Source: Burkholderiaceae bacterium (lineage in GTDB: Bacteria; Pseudomonadota; Gammaproteobacteria; Burkholderiales; Burkholderiaceae_C). From it: a DNA stretch of 64,000 nt. The notes under the pieces are model-generated. The model had not been told where the DNA came from. It worked only from the letters and a program-made list of their open reading frames with translations, and did not search any database. Below, one piece after another: positions 52,129 to 61,372 of this stretch. Position 1 is the first letter of the stretch. Every line of letters begins with the position of its first letter. The position numbers and the translations under genes are program-made. Location of the stretch: the NCBI GenBank assembly GCA_026125795.1, contig JAHCKM010000002.1, forward strand, positions 1,240,001-1,304,000. The letters are read 5' to 3'.

Positions 52129-53691
52129 CTACCACTGCCCGAAGAACACGCCCGCCTTCTTGTGCGATGCGGTGCTCGCCGCGATCTGTGCGTCGGTCAG
52201 CGTGGTGCGATGGCGGCGCCGCGCCAGGAAGTCGGCGAGCCGGCCGCGCAGCTCGGCGCGCACCGCGGCGCTGGACGCTTCGCGGCCGAGGTCGTTGAAC
52301 TCCTGCGGATCGGCCTGCAGGTCGAACAGCTGCTCCGGCTCGTCGAGCCAGTACACGTAGCGCCAACGCGCGTCGCGCAGGCTGAACGCGCGGCACTGGT
52401 GCACGTCCTTGCGCAGGATCAGCCGCGCCTGGCGAAAGCTGTAGTCGAGCTCGCTGAAGACAAATTCGCGCCACGGCACCGACAGCGGCTGCTGGTGCAG
52501 CAGCGGCTGCAGGCTGCGGCCCTCGATGCGGTGGCGGTGCTCGGCCGCGTCGATACCGAGCGCGTCGAGCAGCGTGGGCACGACGTCGACGCATTCGACG
52601 AATCGAGACTCCACCGTGCCGCGCGTGGCGTCGGCCGCGCGCCGCGGATCGGCCACGATGAACGGCACGCGCTGCACGGTGTCGTAGAACAGCTCCTTCT
52701 CGCCCAGCCAGTGGTCGCCCAGGAAGTCGCCATGGTCCGAGCACAGAACGATCAGCGTGCGCTCGAGCAGCCCGTTGGCCGCCATGGCATCGAACAGGCG
52801 GCCGAGGTGATGGTCGAGCTGGCTGATCAAGCCCTGGTACACCGGCCGCACGGTGCGGATGCAGGCATCGTCCTGGAAGCTCACGCACTCTTCCTGCTGG
52901 CGGTAGGCGGCCAGCACCGGATGCGGGTGCAGGCGCTCTTCGTCGCGGCGCACCACGGGCAGGCACTGCTCGGGCGTGTACATCGCGTGGTACGGCGACG
53001 GCGCCATGTAGGGCCAATGCGGCTTCACGTAGCTCAGGTGCAGCACCCAGGGCTGGCTGCCCACGTGCCGCATGAAACCGATGGCCTGGTCGGTCATGTA
53101 GGCGGTCTCGGAGTGTTGCTCCTTCACGCGCGCGGGCAGGTGCGCGTGGCGCATCTGCCACCCGCTGAGGATCTGTCCATCCGGTCCGTTGGCGGCGATC
53201 ACGTAGTCGGTCCATGGATCGTCGCTGTCGTAGCCGTGGGCCCGCAGGTAGGCCGGGTAGCCGCTTTCGTCGCCGGGCGTGTGGTGGCCGTCGTAGCGGT
53301 CCACCTCCTCGAAGCCGCCGCGCGCGAGCAGCTCGCCGAGCTCGCTGTGACCGTCGAGCTGCAGGCGCGCCAGGCCGGCGCGGTCGGCCATCACGTGCGT
53401 CTTGCCGGTCAGCGCCAGCGTGAGGCCGGCGCCGCGCAGCATCTCGCCCAGTGTGACCTCACCCACCGACAGCGGCACGCGGTTCCAGGTGGCGCCATGG
53501 CTGATGGCGTAACGCCCGGTGTAGTAGCTCATGCGGCTCGGGCCGCAGACGCCACTGGTGACAAAAGCGTTGCTGAAGCGCACGCCGCGTTGCGCCAGCG
53601 CATCGATGTGGGGCGTCTTCAGGTAGGGATGGCCCGCACAACCGAGGTGATCCCACCGCAGTTGATCGGCCATGATGAAGAGCACGTTCAT
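52129..53691 (-). CDS. Formylglycine-type sulfatase / phosphonate monoester hydrolase-like
   Basis: 520 residues of the alkaline phosphatase superfamily. The active-site motif C-x-P-x-R is CGPSR (Cys49), which would be converted to formylglycine by a separate maturase not seen here. Metal residues lie in NVLFIMADQLRWDH and in LCSDHGDFLGDHWLGEK. SYVKPHWPYMAPSPY is similar to bacterial phosphonate monoester hydrolases and choline sulfatases, so the exact substrate (sulfate versus phosphonate ester) is open. No signal peptide, so cytoplasmic. ATG at 53691; a GTG two codons earlier is possible. Confidence 0.9.
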   Translation of the reverse strand: MNVLFIMADQLRWDHLGCAGHPYLKTPHIDALAQRGVRFSNAFVTSGVCGPSRMSYYTGRYAISHGATWNRVPLSVGEVTLGEMLRGAGLTLALTGKTHVMADRAGLARLQLDGHSELGELLARGGFEEVDRYDGHHTPGDESGYPAYLRAHGYDSDDPWTDYVIAANGPDGQILSGWQMRHAHLPARVKEQHSETAYMTDQAIGFMRHVGSQPWVLHLSYVKPHWPYMAPSPYHAMYTPEQCLPVVRRDEERLHPHPVLAAYRQQEECVSFQDDACIRTVRPVYQGLISQLDHHLGRLFDAMAANGLLERTLIVLCSDHGDFLGDHWLGEKELFYDTVQRVPFIVADPRRAADATRGTVESRFVECVDVVPTLLDALGIDAAEHRHRIEGRSLQPLLHQQPLSVPWREFVFSELDYSFRQARLILRKDVHQCRAFSLRDARWRYVYWLDEPEQLFDLQADPQEFNDLGREASSAAVRAELRGRLADFLARRRHRTTLTDAQIAASTASHKKAGVFFGQW

Positions 53692-53737
53692 CGACACGCG
53701 GCGACATTATCATCGCCGCCCTTTGTTGTTGAACGTG

Positions 53738-54400
53738 ATGCGCACGATGCACAGGTGGTGGGCCGCGCTGCTGGCGGCAGGGTGTTGCGGCGCGTGCTGG
53801 GGCCAGAACGTGCCGCCGCGCGAGGGCGGCATCTATGTCTGCATCGACGATCAGGGCCGCGTCATCACGCGCGACCGCTACATCGCCGAGTGCCGGCACA
53901 AGGAGCAGCGTGTGCTCAACCGCGACGGCTCGCTGCGCAGCGTGCTGCCGCCCACGTTGACGGCCGAGGAGCGTGCCCGCATCGAAGCGGGCGTGCGGGC
54001 GGAGCGCGAGGCCCAGGCGGCGCAGCAGGACGTCATCAAGTACGACCGCCTGCTGAAGACGCGTTATCCCAACGAGGCCGCGCACCAGCGCGCGCGCGAG
54101 GCAGCGCTCGCGGCGTCGCGCAGCGCGATCCAGAGCGCCGAGACGCGGCTGCGCGAGCTGGCCGTCGAGCGCAAGCGGCTGGCCGACGAAGCCGAGTTCT
54201 ATCGCGGCCGCGTGGTGCCGATCGGGCTCAGGCAGCAGATCGACGGCAACGAAGGCCAGGCCGAGGCACAACGCACGTCGATCCGCAACGTGCAGGGCGA
54301 GCAGGAGCGCATCAACAGGCGCTTCGACACCGAGCTGGCGCGGCTGCGCAAGCTGTGGGAGGGCGCCGAGCCGGGCTCGCTCGGGCCGCCGCCGCAATGA
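53738..54400 (+). CDS. DUF4124 exported coiled-coil protein
   Basis: 220 residues. Signal peptide WWAALLAAGCCGACWG (the AAGC is only a poor lipobox), then a short DUF4124 motif GIYVCIDDQGRVITRDRYIA. From residue 80 on it is Arg/Glu/Ala-rich and likely coiled-coil (RAREAALAASRSAIQ, RLRELAVERKRLADEAE). DUF4124 proteins are common and uncharacterised in Betaproteobacteria. ATG at 53738; divergent from the sulfatase gene, convergent with the second Bug receptor. Confidence 0.8.
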   Translation: MRTMHRWWAALLAAGCCGACWGQNVPPREGGIYVCIDDQGRVITRDRYIAECRHKEQRVLNRDGSLRSVLPPTLTAEERARIEAGVRAEREAQAAQQDVIKYDRLLKTRYPNEAAHQRAREAALAASRSAIQSAETRLRELAVERKRLADEAEFYRGRVVPIGLRQQIDGNEGQAEAQRTSIRNVQGEQERINRRFDTELARLRKLWEGAEPGSLGPPPQ

Positions 54401-54416
54401 CGCTGGCGCCTCGCGG

Positions 54417-55394
54417 CTACTGCCCCGGCTTGAAGCCCGACGCGCGGATCACCGGGCCCCAGCGTTCATAGTCGTCGCGCATGATCTTGCCCAGGCGCTC
54501 GGGTGGGTAACCGGTGGGCTCGAGGTGCATGTCGATCAGCCGTTTGTGCGTGGCCGGGTCCTGCACCGCGGCGATCGCGGCCTTGCTCAGGCGCTCGATC
54601 ACCGCCGGCGGCGTGCCGGCCGGTGCGAACAGGGCATACCACGGCTGTGCCACCAGGTCGTAGCCGAGTTCGCGAAACGTCGGCACATCGGGCACGCTGG
54701 GGTCGCGCTTTTCGCCGGCCACCGCGAGCACGCGCGCCTTGCCGGCATCGACGACGCCCTTGATGTCGGCCACCACGGTCGATGCAGCGGCGATCTCGCC
54801 GGACGCCAGCGCCTGCATTGCCGGTGCCGTGCCCTTGTACGGCACGTGCGTCAGGTTGATGCCCGCGCTGCGCGCGAACATCACGCCGAAGAAGTGCGGC
54901 AGGCTGCCGGCGGCGGCCGATGCATAGAAGCCGTACTTCGTGGCGTCGGCCTTCACCAGCGCCACGTATTCGGCCAGGGTCTTGGCCGGTACCTGCGTGT
55001 TCACCGCCAGGCCGAGCTGGAAGTTGCTCAGGTGCGCCACCGGGGCGAAGTCCTTGAATGCGTCGTAGCGCAACTCGCCGGCATACGAGTGCGGAAAGAT
55101 CGACATCGTCGCCACCGGCGTCATCAGCAGCGTGCTGCCGTCGGGCGGCGCGGCCTTCACGAGTTCATTGCCGATGCGGCCACCAGCGCCGACCTTGTTC
55201 TCGACGATCACCGGTTGCTGCAGCGTCTTGGCCATCTGCTCGGCCACCACGCGCGTCAGCGCGTCGGAGGTGGCGCCGGCGGGGTAGCCGACGACGATGC
55301 GCAAGGTGTTGGCTGGCTGCTGCGCCCACGCGCTTGCACCTGCGAGCGGCGCGGTGAACAGGACAAGCGAGACGGTGCGGCGGTGCAAAGCCAT
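54417..55394 (-). CDS. Bug (TctC-like) periplasmic solute receptor 2
   Basis: 325 residues with signal peptide ending ASAWAQQ. Motifs: LRIVVGYPAGATSDALTRVV, VENKVGAGGRIGNELVKAAP, VPYKGTAPAMQALASGEI and PWYALFAPAGTPPAV. No transporter membrane genes adjacent. It differs from receptor 1 (32586) in the ligand-loop words (NFQLGLAV, SLPHFFGVMF), so a different ligand is likely. ATG at 55394. Confidence 0.92.
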   Translation of the reverse strand: MALHRRTVSLVLFTAPLAGASAWAQQPANTLRIVVGYPAGATSDALTRVVAEQMAKTLQQPVIVENKVGAGGRIGNELVKAAPPDGSTLLMTPVATMSIFPHSYAGELRYDAFKDFAPVAHLSNFQLGLAVNTQVPAKTLAEYVALVKADATKYGFYASAAAGSLPHFFGVMFARSAGINLTHVPYKGTAPAMQALASGEIAAASTVVADIKGVVDAGKARVLAVAGEKRDPSVPDVPTFRELGYDLVAQPWYALFAPAGTPPAVIERLSKAAIAAVQDPATHKRLIDMHLEPTGYPPERLGKIMRDDYERWGPVIRASGFKPGQ

Positions 55395-55683
55395 GGCTGA
55401 GACTCCCGGCTGCGTGGATGCGGCGATCTTCGCGGCGTGCGCGGTCGCGGCGTTTCGTGGTCTACCCTAGCGTCGCCGCAGATCGCTTGCGCACGCCGCC
55501 GAAACACGCTGCGCCATCGGAAATAACTGCTCACGTCCGCCGCCCCGCGCGGCGGGCGGGGCCATGCCCGGCGGCGCGGCCGGAGCGTGAATTCGATCCG
55601 CTCGCGCCGCACTTACCAATCGATGCACGGTGTCTGGAACGGCTGCCGCCCGATGATCCGCGTCTGCCTGCCGCGCACCGACC

Positions 55684-58029
55684 ATGCCCAAAGTCGCCGC
55701 ACCCAAGTCCGTTCCGCTGCTGTCAAAAGGTGCGATCGCGCGTTCGATGCTCGGCACGGTCGGCATGGCCGGGTTGCTGGTGTCGGCGGTGGGGCCGCTG
55801 CGCCTGCCGTTTGCCGAGACCCTGGCCAAGACCTACTACCGCGAGGCCGTGATCGGCCTGCTGCTGGTGGTGGCGCTGGTGGCCGGCCTGATCACCGCGG
55901 TGGTCAAGCTGTTCGACCCCAATCAGTTCAAGGACCAGATCGTGCGCTACGTGCACGAGCGCACGCAGCGCGACCTGCTGCTCGACGGCGAGCTGACGAT
56001 GCACTACTTTCCGAAGCTGGGCATCCAGAGCGGCAAGGCGTCGCTGAGCCAGCGGCGCAGCGCGCGCGAGTTTGCATCGATCGACAAGTCGAGCGTCACC
56101 ATCGCCTGGTTGCCGCTGCTGCGCGGGCGCATGCAGGTGGACAGCCTGGAGGTCGAGGGGTTGAAGGCGCAGCTGGTGCGCTTCAAGGATGGCAGCACCA
56201 ATGTCGACGACCTGTGGCGCGACATGGCGGCGCTGGAGGCCGCACGCATCGATCTCGACAGCGTGCGCGTTTTGAACTCGCAGCTGTCGTGGCACGACGA
56301 GCTGTTGTGGCAGCGCGGCGCGCTGCACGAGTTGAGCATCGACGTCGGCCGCCTGGCCGACGGCGTGCCGGCGCCGCTGGTGGCCGCCGCCCGCATCGAC
56401 GCGCCGGCCGCCAACGTCGACGCACGCCTGAACCTGAAGGGTCGGTTGATGTTCGATGCCGGCGCCGGTCGCGCGGAGCTGGCGCGCATCGAGGGCCGGC
56501 TCGAAGGCAAGGCGCTCGGCATCGACAACGTCGTGCTGTCGGCCAAAGGCGATCTCATCGCGTCGCCGCGCGAGCGCACGCTGCAGGTCGAGAACCTGGT
56601 GCTGTCGTCGATGCACAAGTCTGGCCTTGCGGTGCACAGCACCGTGGTTTCGGCGCCCGAGCTCCGGTTCGGCGAATACCGCCTGAGCGGCGCCGCGGTC
56701 CAGGTGGACGCCAGCGTGGCGCACCCCGATCGCAGCACCACGCTGGCCGTCAAGGTGCCGCGCTTCGAATGGGCCGATCGTGCGTTGCGCGAGACCACGG
56801 TGCAGGCGCAGCTCAGCGTCAAGGCGGGCGGCGCGCAACTGCGCGTGCAAGGCGCCAGCCCCCTCGCGCTGGCACTCGACGACCCTGCGCGCATCGAGCT
56901 CGGCGCGATGGAGCTGACGGCGCAGGCCAGCCACCCGGCGCTCGCTGCAGCCGTGCCGGCGCAATTCAAGGGTCGGCTGGAGATCGACTTCAAGCAGCAA
57001 CGGATGCAAGGCGCCTGGAGCGGGCAGCTCGCGGGTCATGCGCTGGAGCTCGATGTCGGTGTCGCGGAGTTCGGCGCGCGTCCGCGCTGGACGGTGAACG
57101 CCGACCTCGCGCGCCTCGATGCCGAGCCGTGGTTGTCCGCCGCGTGGCGGGCGCGTGCGGGCGACGATGCCGCGCCGTTCGATCCATCGGTGCTGCGCGA
57201 CACGCAGGCGCTCGGTCGCATCCGGGTCGACGAGCTCAAGCTCGGCGCACTGACCCTGCGCAAAGCGGTGGCGCGTTTCGAGATCGACAAGTCGATGCTC
57301 GCGCTGGAGCCCGTGGTGGCGCAACTGCACGGTGCCGACGTCGACGCCAGCTTCACGATCGATGCCGCAGCCGCCACGCCGTCGCTGGGCATGAAAGGCA
57401 GCGTGAGCAATCTCGACCTGCGCGGCCTGCTCGCCGACGTGGCGCGCACGCCGTGGCTCGAGGGCCGCGGCGCGCTGACCTGGGACGTCAGTGCCAGCGG
57501 CGCCAGCATCGGCTCCTTGCGCCAGGCGCTGGCCGGCTCGGTCGACGTCCACGTCAAGGGCGGCGCGTTGTCGGGCATTGATCTGCCCGCCGCGTTGCTC
57601 GCGGGCAAGGCCGATCTCGGCAAGAAGGGTTCGGCCGCACCGCGTGAGTTCGACACGCAGGCGGCAACGCCGTTCAGCGACCTGAAGCTGAGCGCAAGGT
57701 TTAAGGAAGGGCGGGCGCACGCCCAGGCGCTGGAAATGCAAGCCAGCGCGGTGCGCAGCGAAGGCGCAGGGGAAATCGTGCTCGACACCGGCACGCTCGA
57801 CCTGCGGCTGCGGGCCACGGTGGCGCCCAAGGCGCCCGCCGAGCTCGCAGCCCTGGCCGGCGTGTCGGTGCCGCTGCACGTGACGGGGCCGTGGCGGACA
57901 CCGCAGTTCGTGCTCGATCCTGGCGCTGCCACGGGTGACAAGGTGCCGCGCGCGATCGATCCCGCTCAAGCCCGTGACGACCGAGCGGTGTCGCACGAGC
58001 CCGCGCCGTTGGCGTTGTCGGCGAGATAG
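55684..58029 (+). CDS. AsmA-family inner membrane/periplasmic protein 2
   Basis: 781 residues. An N-terminal stretch may hold two hydrophobic segments (MLGTVGMAGLLVSAVGPLRL and AVIGLLLVVALVAGLITAVV), followed by the AsmA domain (VRYVHERTQRDLLLDGELTM, FPKLGIQSGKASLSQR, LPLLRGRMQVDSLEVEGL). The C-terminal AsmA_2 part has LEGRGALTWDVSASGASI and GALSGIDLPAALLAGK. The periplasmic groove protein is thought to carry lipids. Longer and more complete than the relative at 42903-44330. ATG at 55684. Confidence 0.9.
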   Translation: MPKVAAPKSVPLLSKGAIARSMLGTVGMAGLLVSAVGPLRLPFAETLAKTYYREAVIGLLLVVALVAGLITAVVKLFDPNQFKDQIVRYVHERTQRDLLLDGELTMHYFPKLGIQSGKASLSQRRSAREFASIDKSSVTIAWLPLLRGRMQVDSLEVEGLKAQLVRFKDGSTNVDDLWRDMAALEAARIDLDSVRVLNSQLSWHDELLWQRGALHELSIDVGRLADGVPAPLVAAARIDAPAANVDARLNLKGRLMFDAGAGRAELARIEGRLEGKALGIDNVVLSAKGDLIASPRERTLQVENLVLSSMHKSGLAVHSTVVSAPELRFGEYRLSGAAVQVDASVAHPDRSTTLAVKVPRFEWADRALRETTVQAQLSVKAGGAQLRVQGASPLALALDDPARIELGAMELTAQASHPALAAAVPAQFKGRLEIDFKQQRMQGAWSGQLAGHALELDVGVAEFGARPRWTVNADLARLDAEPWLSAAWRARAGDDAAPFDPSVLRDTQALGRIRVDELKLGALTLRKAVARFEIDKSMLALEPVVAQLHGADVDASFTIDAAAATPSLGMKGSVSNLDLRGLLADVARTPWLEGRGALTWDVSASGASIGSLRQALAGSVDVHVKGGALSGIDLPAALLAGKADLGKKGSAAPREFDTQAATPFSDLKLSARFKEGRAHAQALEMQASAVRSEGAGEIVLDTGTLDLRLRATVAPKAPAELAALAGVSVPLHVTGPWRTPQFVLDPGAATGDKVPRAIDPAQARDDRAVSHEPAPLALSAR

Positions 58030-58068
58030 CCGCGCCGGCAAGGTCGAGCTGGCTTTCGCCGGGCTGCA

Positions 58069-60138
58069 CTAAGCCCGCTGCGGCGCCTTGCGCAGGGCCT
58101 GCAGCGCCAGCGCGACCGCCACCAAGCCGAGGCCCAGCACATCGGCGCGCCAGCCGGGATAGACCAGCGCGACACCGGCGATCACCAGCATCGCGCGCTC
58201 GATTGCGGTGGTCTTCTTCAGCGCCCAGCCCTGGAACCCGGCAGCCAACGCGGCGATGCCCACCGCCGCGGTCAGGGTGACCTCGGCGATGCCAAGCCAG
58301 TTTGCGTTGCCCAGCGCCTTGACCGAGCCCATCAGCAGCAGGCCGTGGCCGCTGGCATCGAGCACGAACATGAAGGGCACCAGGAACGCCGGCACGGTGT
58401 ACTTCCAGCACTGCAACGTGGTCTTGTACGGATCGCCGCCGGTGATCGCGGCGGCGGCGAACGGCGACAGCGCGGTGGGCGGCGACACTTCCGACAGCAC
58501 GGCGTAGTAGAAGATGAACATGTGTGCCGCGAAGTCCGGTACGCCGAGCTTGATCAGCGCCGGCGCCGCGATCACGGCGCAGATGATGTAGCTCGCCGTC
58601 ACCGGCACCGCGAGGCCGACGATCCACACCACCAGAGCGGTGTAGATCGCCGTCAGAAGCAGCGACCCGCCGGCGTAGTCGATCACGATGGAGCTGAACT
58701 TCAAGCCCAGCCCGGTCAGCGTGACCACGCCGACGATGATGCCGGCGCCGGCGCAGGTGGCGGCCACGTTGAGCACGCCGATCGAGCCGCCCTCCATCGC
58801 CTTGACGAACGGCGACTGGAACAGGTGCTTGACCATCGAGCCCCTGCCGGTAAACAGCTCGTAAGGCAGCAGCGCGGTATCGCGGCGCAGCATGCTCGTG
58901 GCCAGCGACACCACCGTGGCCCAGAACACGCTCAGCACCGGCGAGTATCCGAGCAGCATGAAGGCGACGATCGACACCAGCGAAACGAAGTGGAACCCGT
59001 ACTTGCGCGACAGCGTCCACACCGACTCGAGCTTGCCGAAGTCGACCTCGCGCATGCCGTACTTGCGCGCGTCGATCTCCACCATCAGGAACAGCGCCAG
59101 GTAGAACAGCAGTGTCGGGATCACCGCCATCAACAGCACGTCGAGGTACGAGATCTTGAGGAACTCGGCGATCAGGAACGCCGCCGCACCGAGCACCGGC
59201 GGCGAGATGATGGCGCCCAGCCCGCCGGCCGCGAGCAGGCCACCGGCCGCGTTCTTGTCGTAGCCGACCTTGTTGAGCATCGGGTAGGACACCGCACCCA
59301 ACGTGACGGTGGTGGCCACGCCCGAGCCCGACGGCCCGCCCAGCAGGAAAGACGCCAGCACCACGGTGCGCCCGGCACCGGTGGGCTTGCCGCCCATCGC
59401 CGAGAACGAGAAGTCGATGAAGAACTTGCCGGCGCCCGAGTGCTGTAGGAACGCGCCGAAGATCGTGAACAGGATGATCAGCGACGATGACACGTCGATG
59501 GCGACGCCGAAGATGCCTTCCAGCGTCATGTACATCACGCCCACCAGCCGGCCGACCTCGTAGCCCTTGTGCGTCCAGGGCGCCGGCAGGTAGGGGCCGA
59601 ACAACGCATAGGCGATGAAGGCGGCGGTGATCACCGGCATGATCCAGCCGTTGGTGCGGCGCATCGCCTCGAGCACCAGCACGATCAGCGCGATGCCGAA
59701 GGCGATGTCCCACGGCAGCGGCGAGGTGTTGCGGTCGGTGAAATCGTCGCCGCCGTGGATCGCGTAGGTCACGATGGCGATCGACAGCGCCACCGCCAGC
59801 CAGTCCCACCACATCACGCGGTGGCGGAATCGCTTGCCGATCGGGAACACCAAAAAGGTGAGGCACAGTACAAACGCCACGTGCACCGGACGCAACGTTT
59901 GCGTCGGAACGATGGCATAGGCGGTGTAGAGATGGAACGCCGACATCACGAAGGCGGCGGCCACCACAAAGGGCTGGAGCCAGCCCTTGAGCTTGTTGGC
60001 CGCGCCTTCTTCGGCCTCGACGTAGGCCTCGGCCTTGTGCAGCGCCTCGTCGCTCACGGAGCCGGAAGGCGCCGTGGCAGGGGCCGTGACGGGCGCCGCG
60101 CCGGGCGCCCCCGACTGCCCGGGCGGTGATGCGCTCAA
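58069..60138 (-). CDS. TRAP transporter fused 4TM/12TM permease
   Basis: 689 residues. A Pro/Ala-rich cytoplasmic N-terminus of about 50 residues is followed by about 17 hydrophobic segments, with DctQ-like and DctM-like parts fused, as in TAXI-type systems. Recognisable DctM words: LLGGPSGSGVATTVTLGAVS, GLLAAGGLGAIISPPVLGAA, YYAVLSEVSPPTALSPFAAA, ITGGDPYKT. Imports substrate with the Na+ or H+ gradient. The TAXI receptor gene is upstream with 13 bp between, forming an operon. Confidence 0.94.
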   Translation of the reverse strand: MSASPPGQSGAPGAAPVTAPATAPSGSVSDEALHKAEAYVEAEEGAANKLKGWLQPFVVAAAFVMSAFHLYTAYAIVPTQTLRPVHVAFVLCLTFLVFPIGKRFRHRVMWWDWLAVALSIAIVTYAIHGGDDFTDRNTSPLPWDIAFGIALIVLVLEAMRRTNGWIMPVITAAFIAYALFGPYLPAPWTHKGYEVGRLVGVMYMTLEGIFGVAIDVSSSLIILFTIFGAFLQHSGAGKFFIDFSFSAMGGKPTGAGRTVVLASFLLGGPSGSGVATTVTLGAVSYPMLNKVGYDKNAAGGLLAAGGLGAIISPPVLGAAAFLIAEFLKISYLDVLLMAVIPTLLFYLALFLMVEIDARKYGMREVDFGKLESVWTLSRKYGFHFVSLVSIVAFMLLGYSPVLSVFWATVVSLATSMLRRDTALLPYELFTGRGSMVKHLFQSPFVKAMEGGSIGVLNVAATCAGAGIIVGVVTLTGLGLKFSSIVIDYAGGSLLLTAIYTALVVWIVGLAVPVTASYIICAVIAAPALIKLGVPDFAAHMFIFYYAVLSEVSPPTALSPFAAAAITGGDPYKTTLQCWKYTVPAFLVPFMFVLDASGHGLLLMGSVKALGNANWLGIAEVTLTAAVGIAALAAGFQGWALKKTTAIERAMLVIAGVALVYPGWRADVLGLGLVAVALALQALRKAPQRA

Positions 60139-60151
60139 GGCTGCAGGCGCT

Positions 60152-61111
60152 CTAGTTCAGCTTGATGCCCTTTTCGGCAAAGTACTTCACCGCGCCCGGA
60201 TGGAACGGCACCGGAGAGGCCGCGGCCTTCTGGTTCTCGAGCTTGAAGTTCGCAGCTTCCTTGTGCACGGCGATCAGGTCGTCGCGCTTGTCGAAGATGG
60301 TCTTGACGATGGTGTAGGCCGTCTTCTCGTCCATGCTCTCGTGCGCCACAAGGATGTTCATCACCGTGGCCTGCTTGTTGTCGGCGTCCATGCCCTTGTA
60401 GGTGGACTTCGGGATCGTGTCCTCCACATACAGGTTGCCGTACTTCTGGTTCATCTTGGCCACCGTCTCGGCATGATCGACCAGCTTGACCTTGGTGCCC
60501 GGCGTGTTGGCCAGATCGGTCACCGCGGCCGTGGGCAGGCCGCCGACCCAGAAGAAGGCGTCGATCTTGCCGTCCTTCACCGCATTCACCGACTCGGCCA
60601 CGCCGAGGCGCTCGCGCTTCAAGTCGCTGTCCTTGTCGAGGCCGGCCGCCTCGATGACGCGAAACGCCATCACCTCGGTGGCGCTGCCCGGTGAGCCGGT
60701 GGACACGCGTTTGCCTTTCAGGTCCGACATCTTGTCGATGCCGCGGCCCTCGACGGTCACCACGTGCATGCGGTTCGGATACAGCACCATCAGCGTGCGC
60801 ACCGGCACCTTGTTGCCCTTGAACTTGTCTTCGCCCTTGTAGGCGTCCAGCGTGGCATCCACCATCGACAACGCGATGTACGGCTTGCCGCTGCCGATCA
60901 GCTTGAGGTTGTCGACCGAGCCGCCGGTGACTTCGGCCGTGGCCTGCATGCCCGGCACATGCTTCGACAGCGCCGCGGCGATGCCGCCGCCCAGCGGGTA
61001 GTACACGCCGCCGGTGCCGCCGGTGGCGATGGACAGGTTCTGCGCCTGTGCGCCGATGCCGAACGCCAGGCAGGCCAGGAAAACGATCCACGCGGGTTTG
61101 ATGAAGGTCAT
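60152..61111 (-). CDS. TAXI-family TRAP solute-binding protein
   Basis: 319 residues with signal peptide ending GAQAQNL. Family motifs: SIATGGTGGVYYPLGGGIAA, TAEVTGGSVDNLKLIGSGK, KMSDLKGKRVSTGSPGSATE and DAFFWVGGLPTAAVTDLA. Periplasmic receptor that delivers ligand (often glutamate or other dicarboxylates in the group) to the fused permease. ATG at 61111 with GGAG upstream. Divergent from the antiporter gene across 261 bp. Confidence 0.94.
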   Translation of the reverse strand: MTFIKPAWIVFLACLAFGIGAQAQNLSIATGGTGGVYYPLGGGIAAALSKHVPGMQATAEVTGGSVDNLKLIGSGKPYIALSMVDATLDAYKGEDKFKGNKVPVRTLMVLYPNRMHVVTVEGRGIDKMSDLKGKRVSTGSPGSATEVMAFRVIEAAGLDKDSDLKRERLGVAESVNAVKDGKIDAFFWVGGLPTAAVTDLANTPGTKVKLVDHAETVAKMNQKYGNLYVEDTIPKSTYKGMDADNKQATVMNILVAHESMDEKTAYTIVKTIFDKRDDLIAVHKEAANFKLENQKAAASPVPFHPGAVKYFAEKGIKLN

Positions 61112-61372
61112 CGGGTGAGTCTCCTGAGGTCGATGGCCCTCGTCGTTTCGGGGGCCGTGGGATGGCTTTGATTCTGGCAGTTGAGCGTGCGTTCAGCGCT
61201 CCACACTTTCCAGCAGGGCGGGCAAACCCTGCAAGCCCGGTTCGGTGCGCCGCGCGTGTTGGATCAACCGGGCAGGCAATCGCCGTCGACGGCGGTCAGC
61301 GGCGCGACGGGCCGATGCGCGTCGGCGCGCAATCACGCAGGTCAAAATGGCTGCAGGCCTTTCGCTGCTTCG

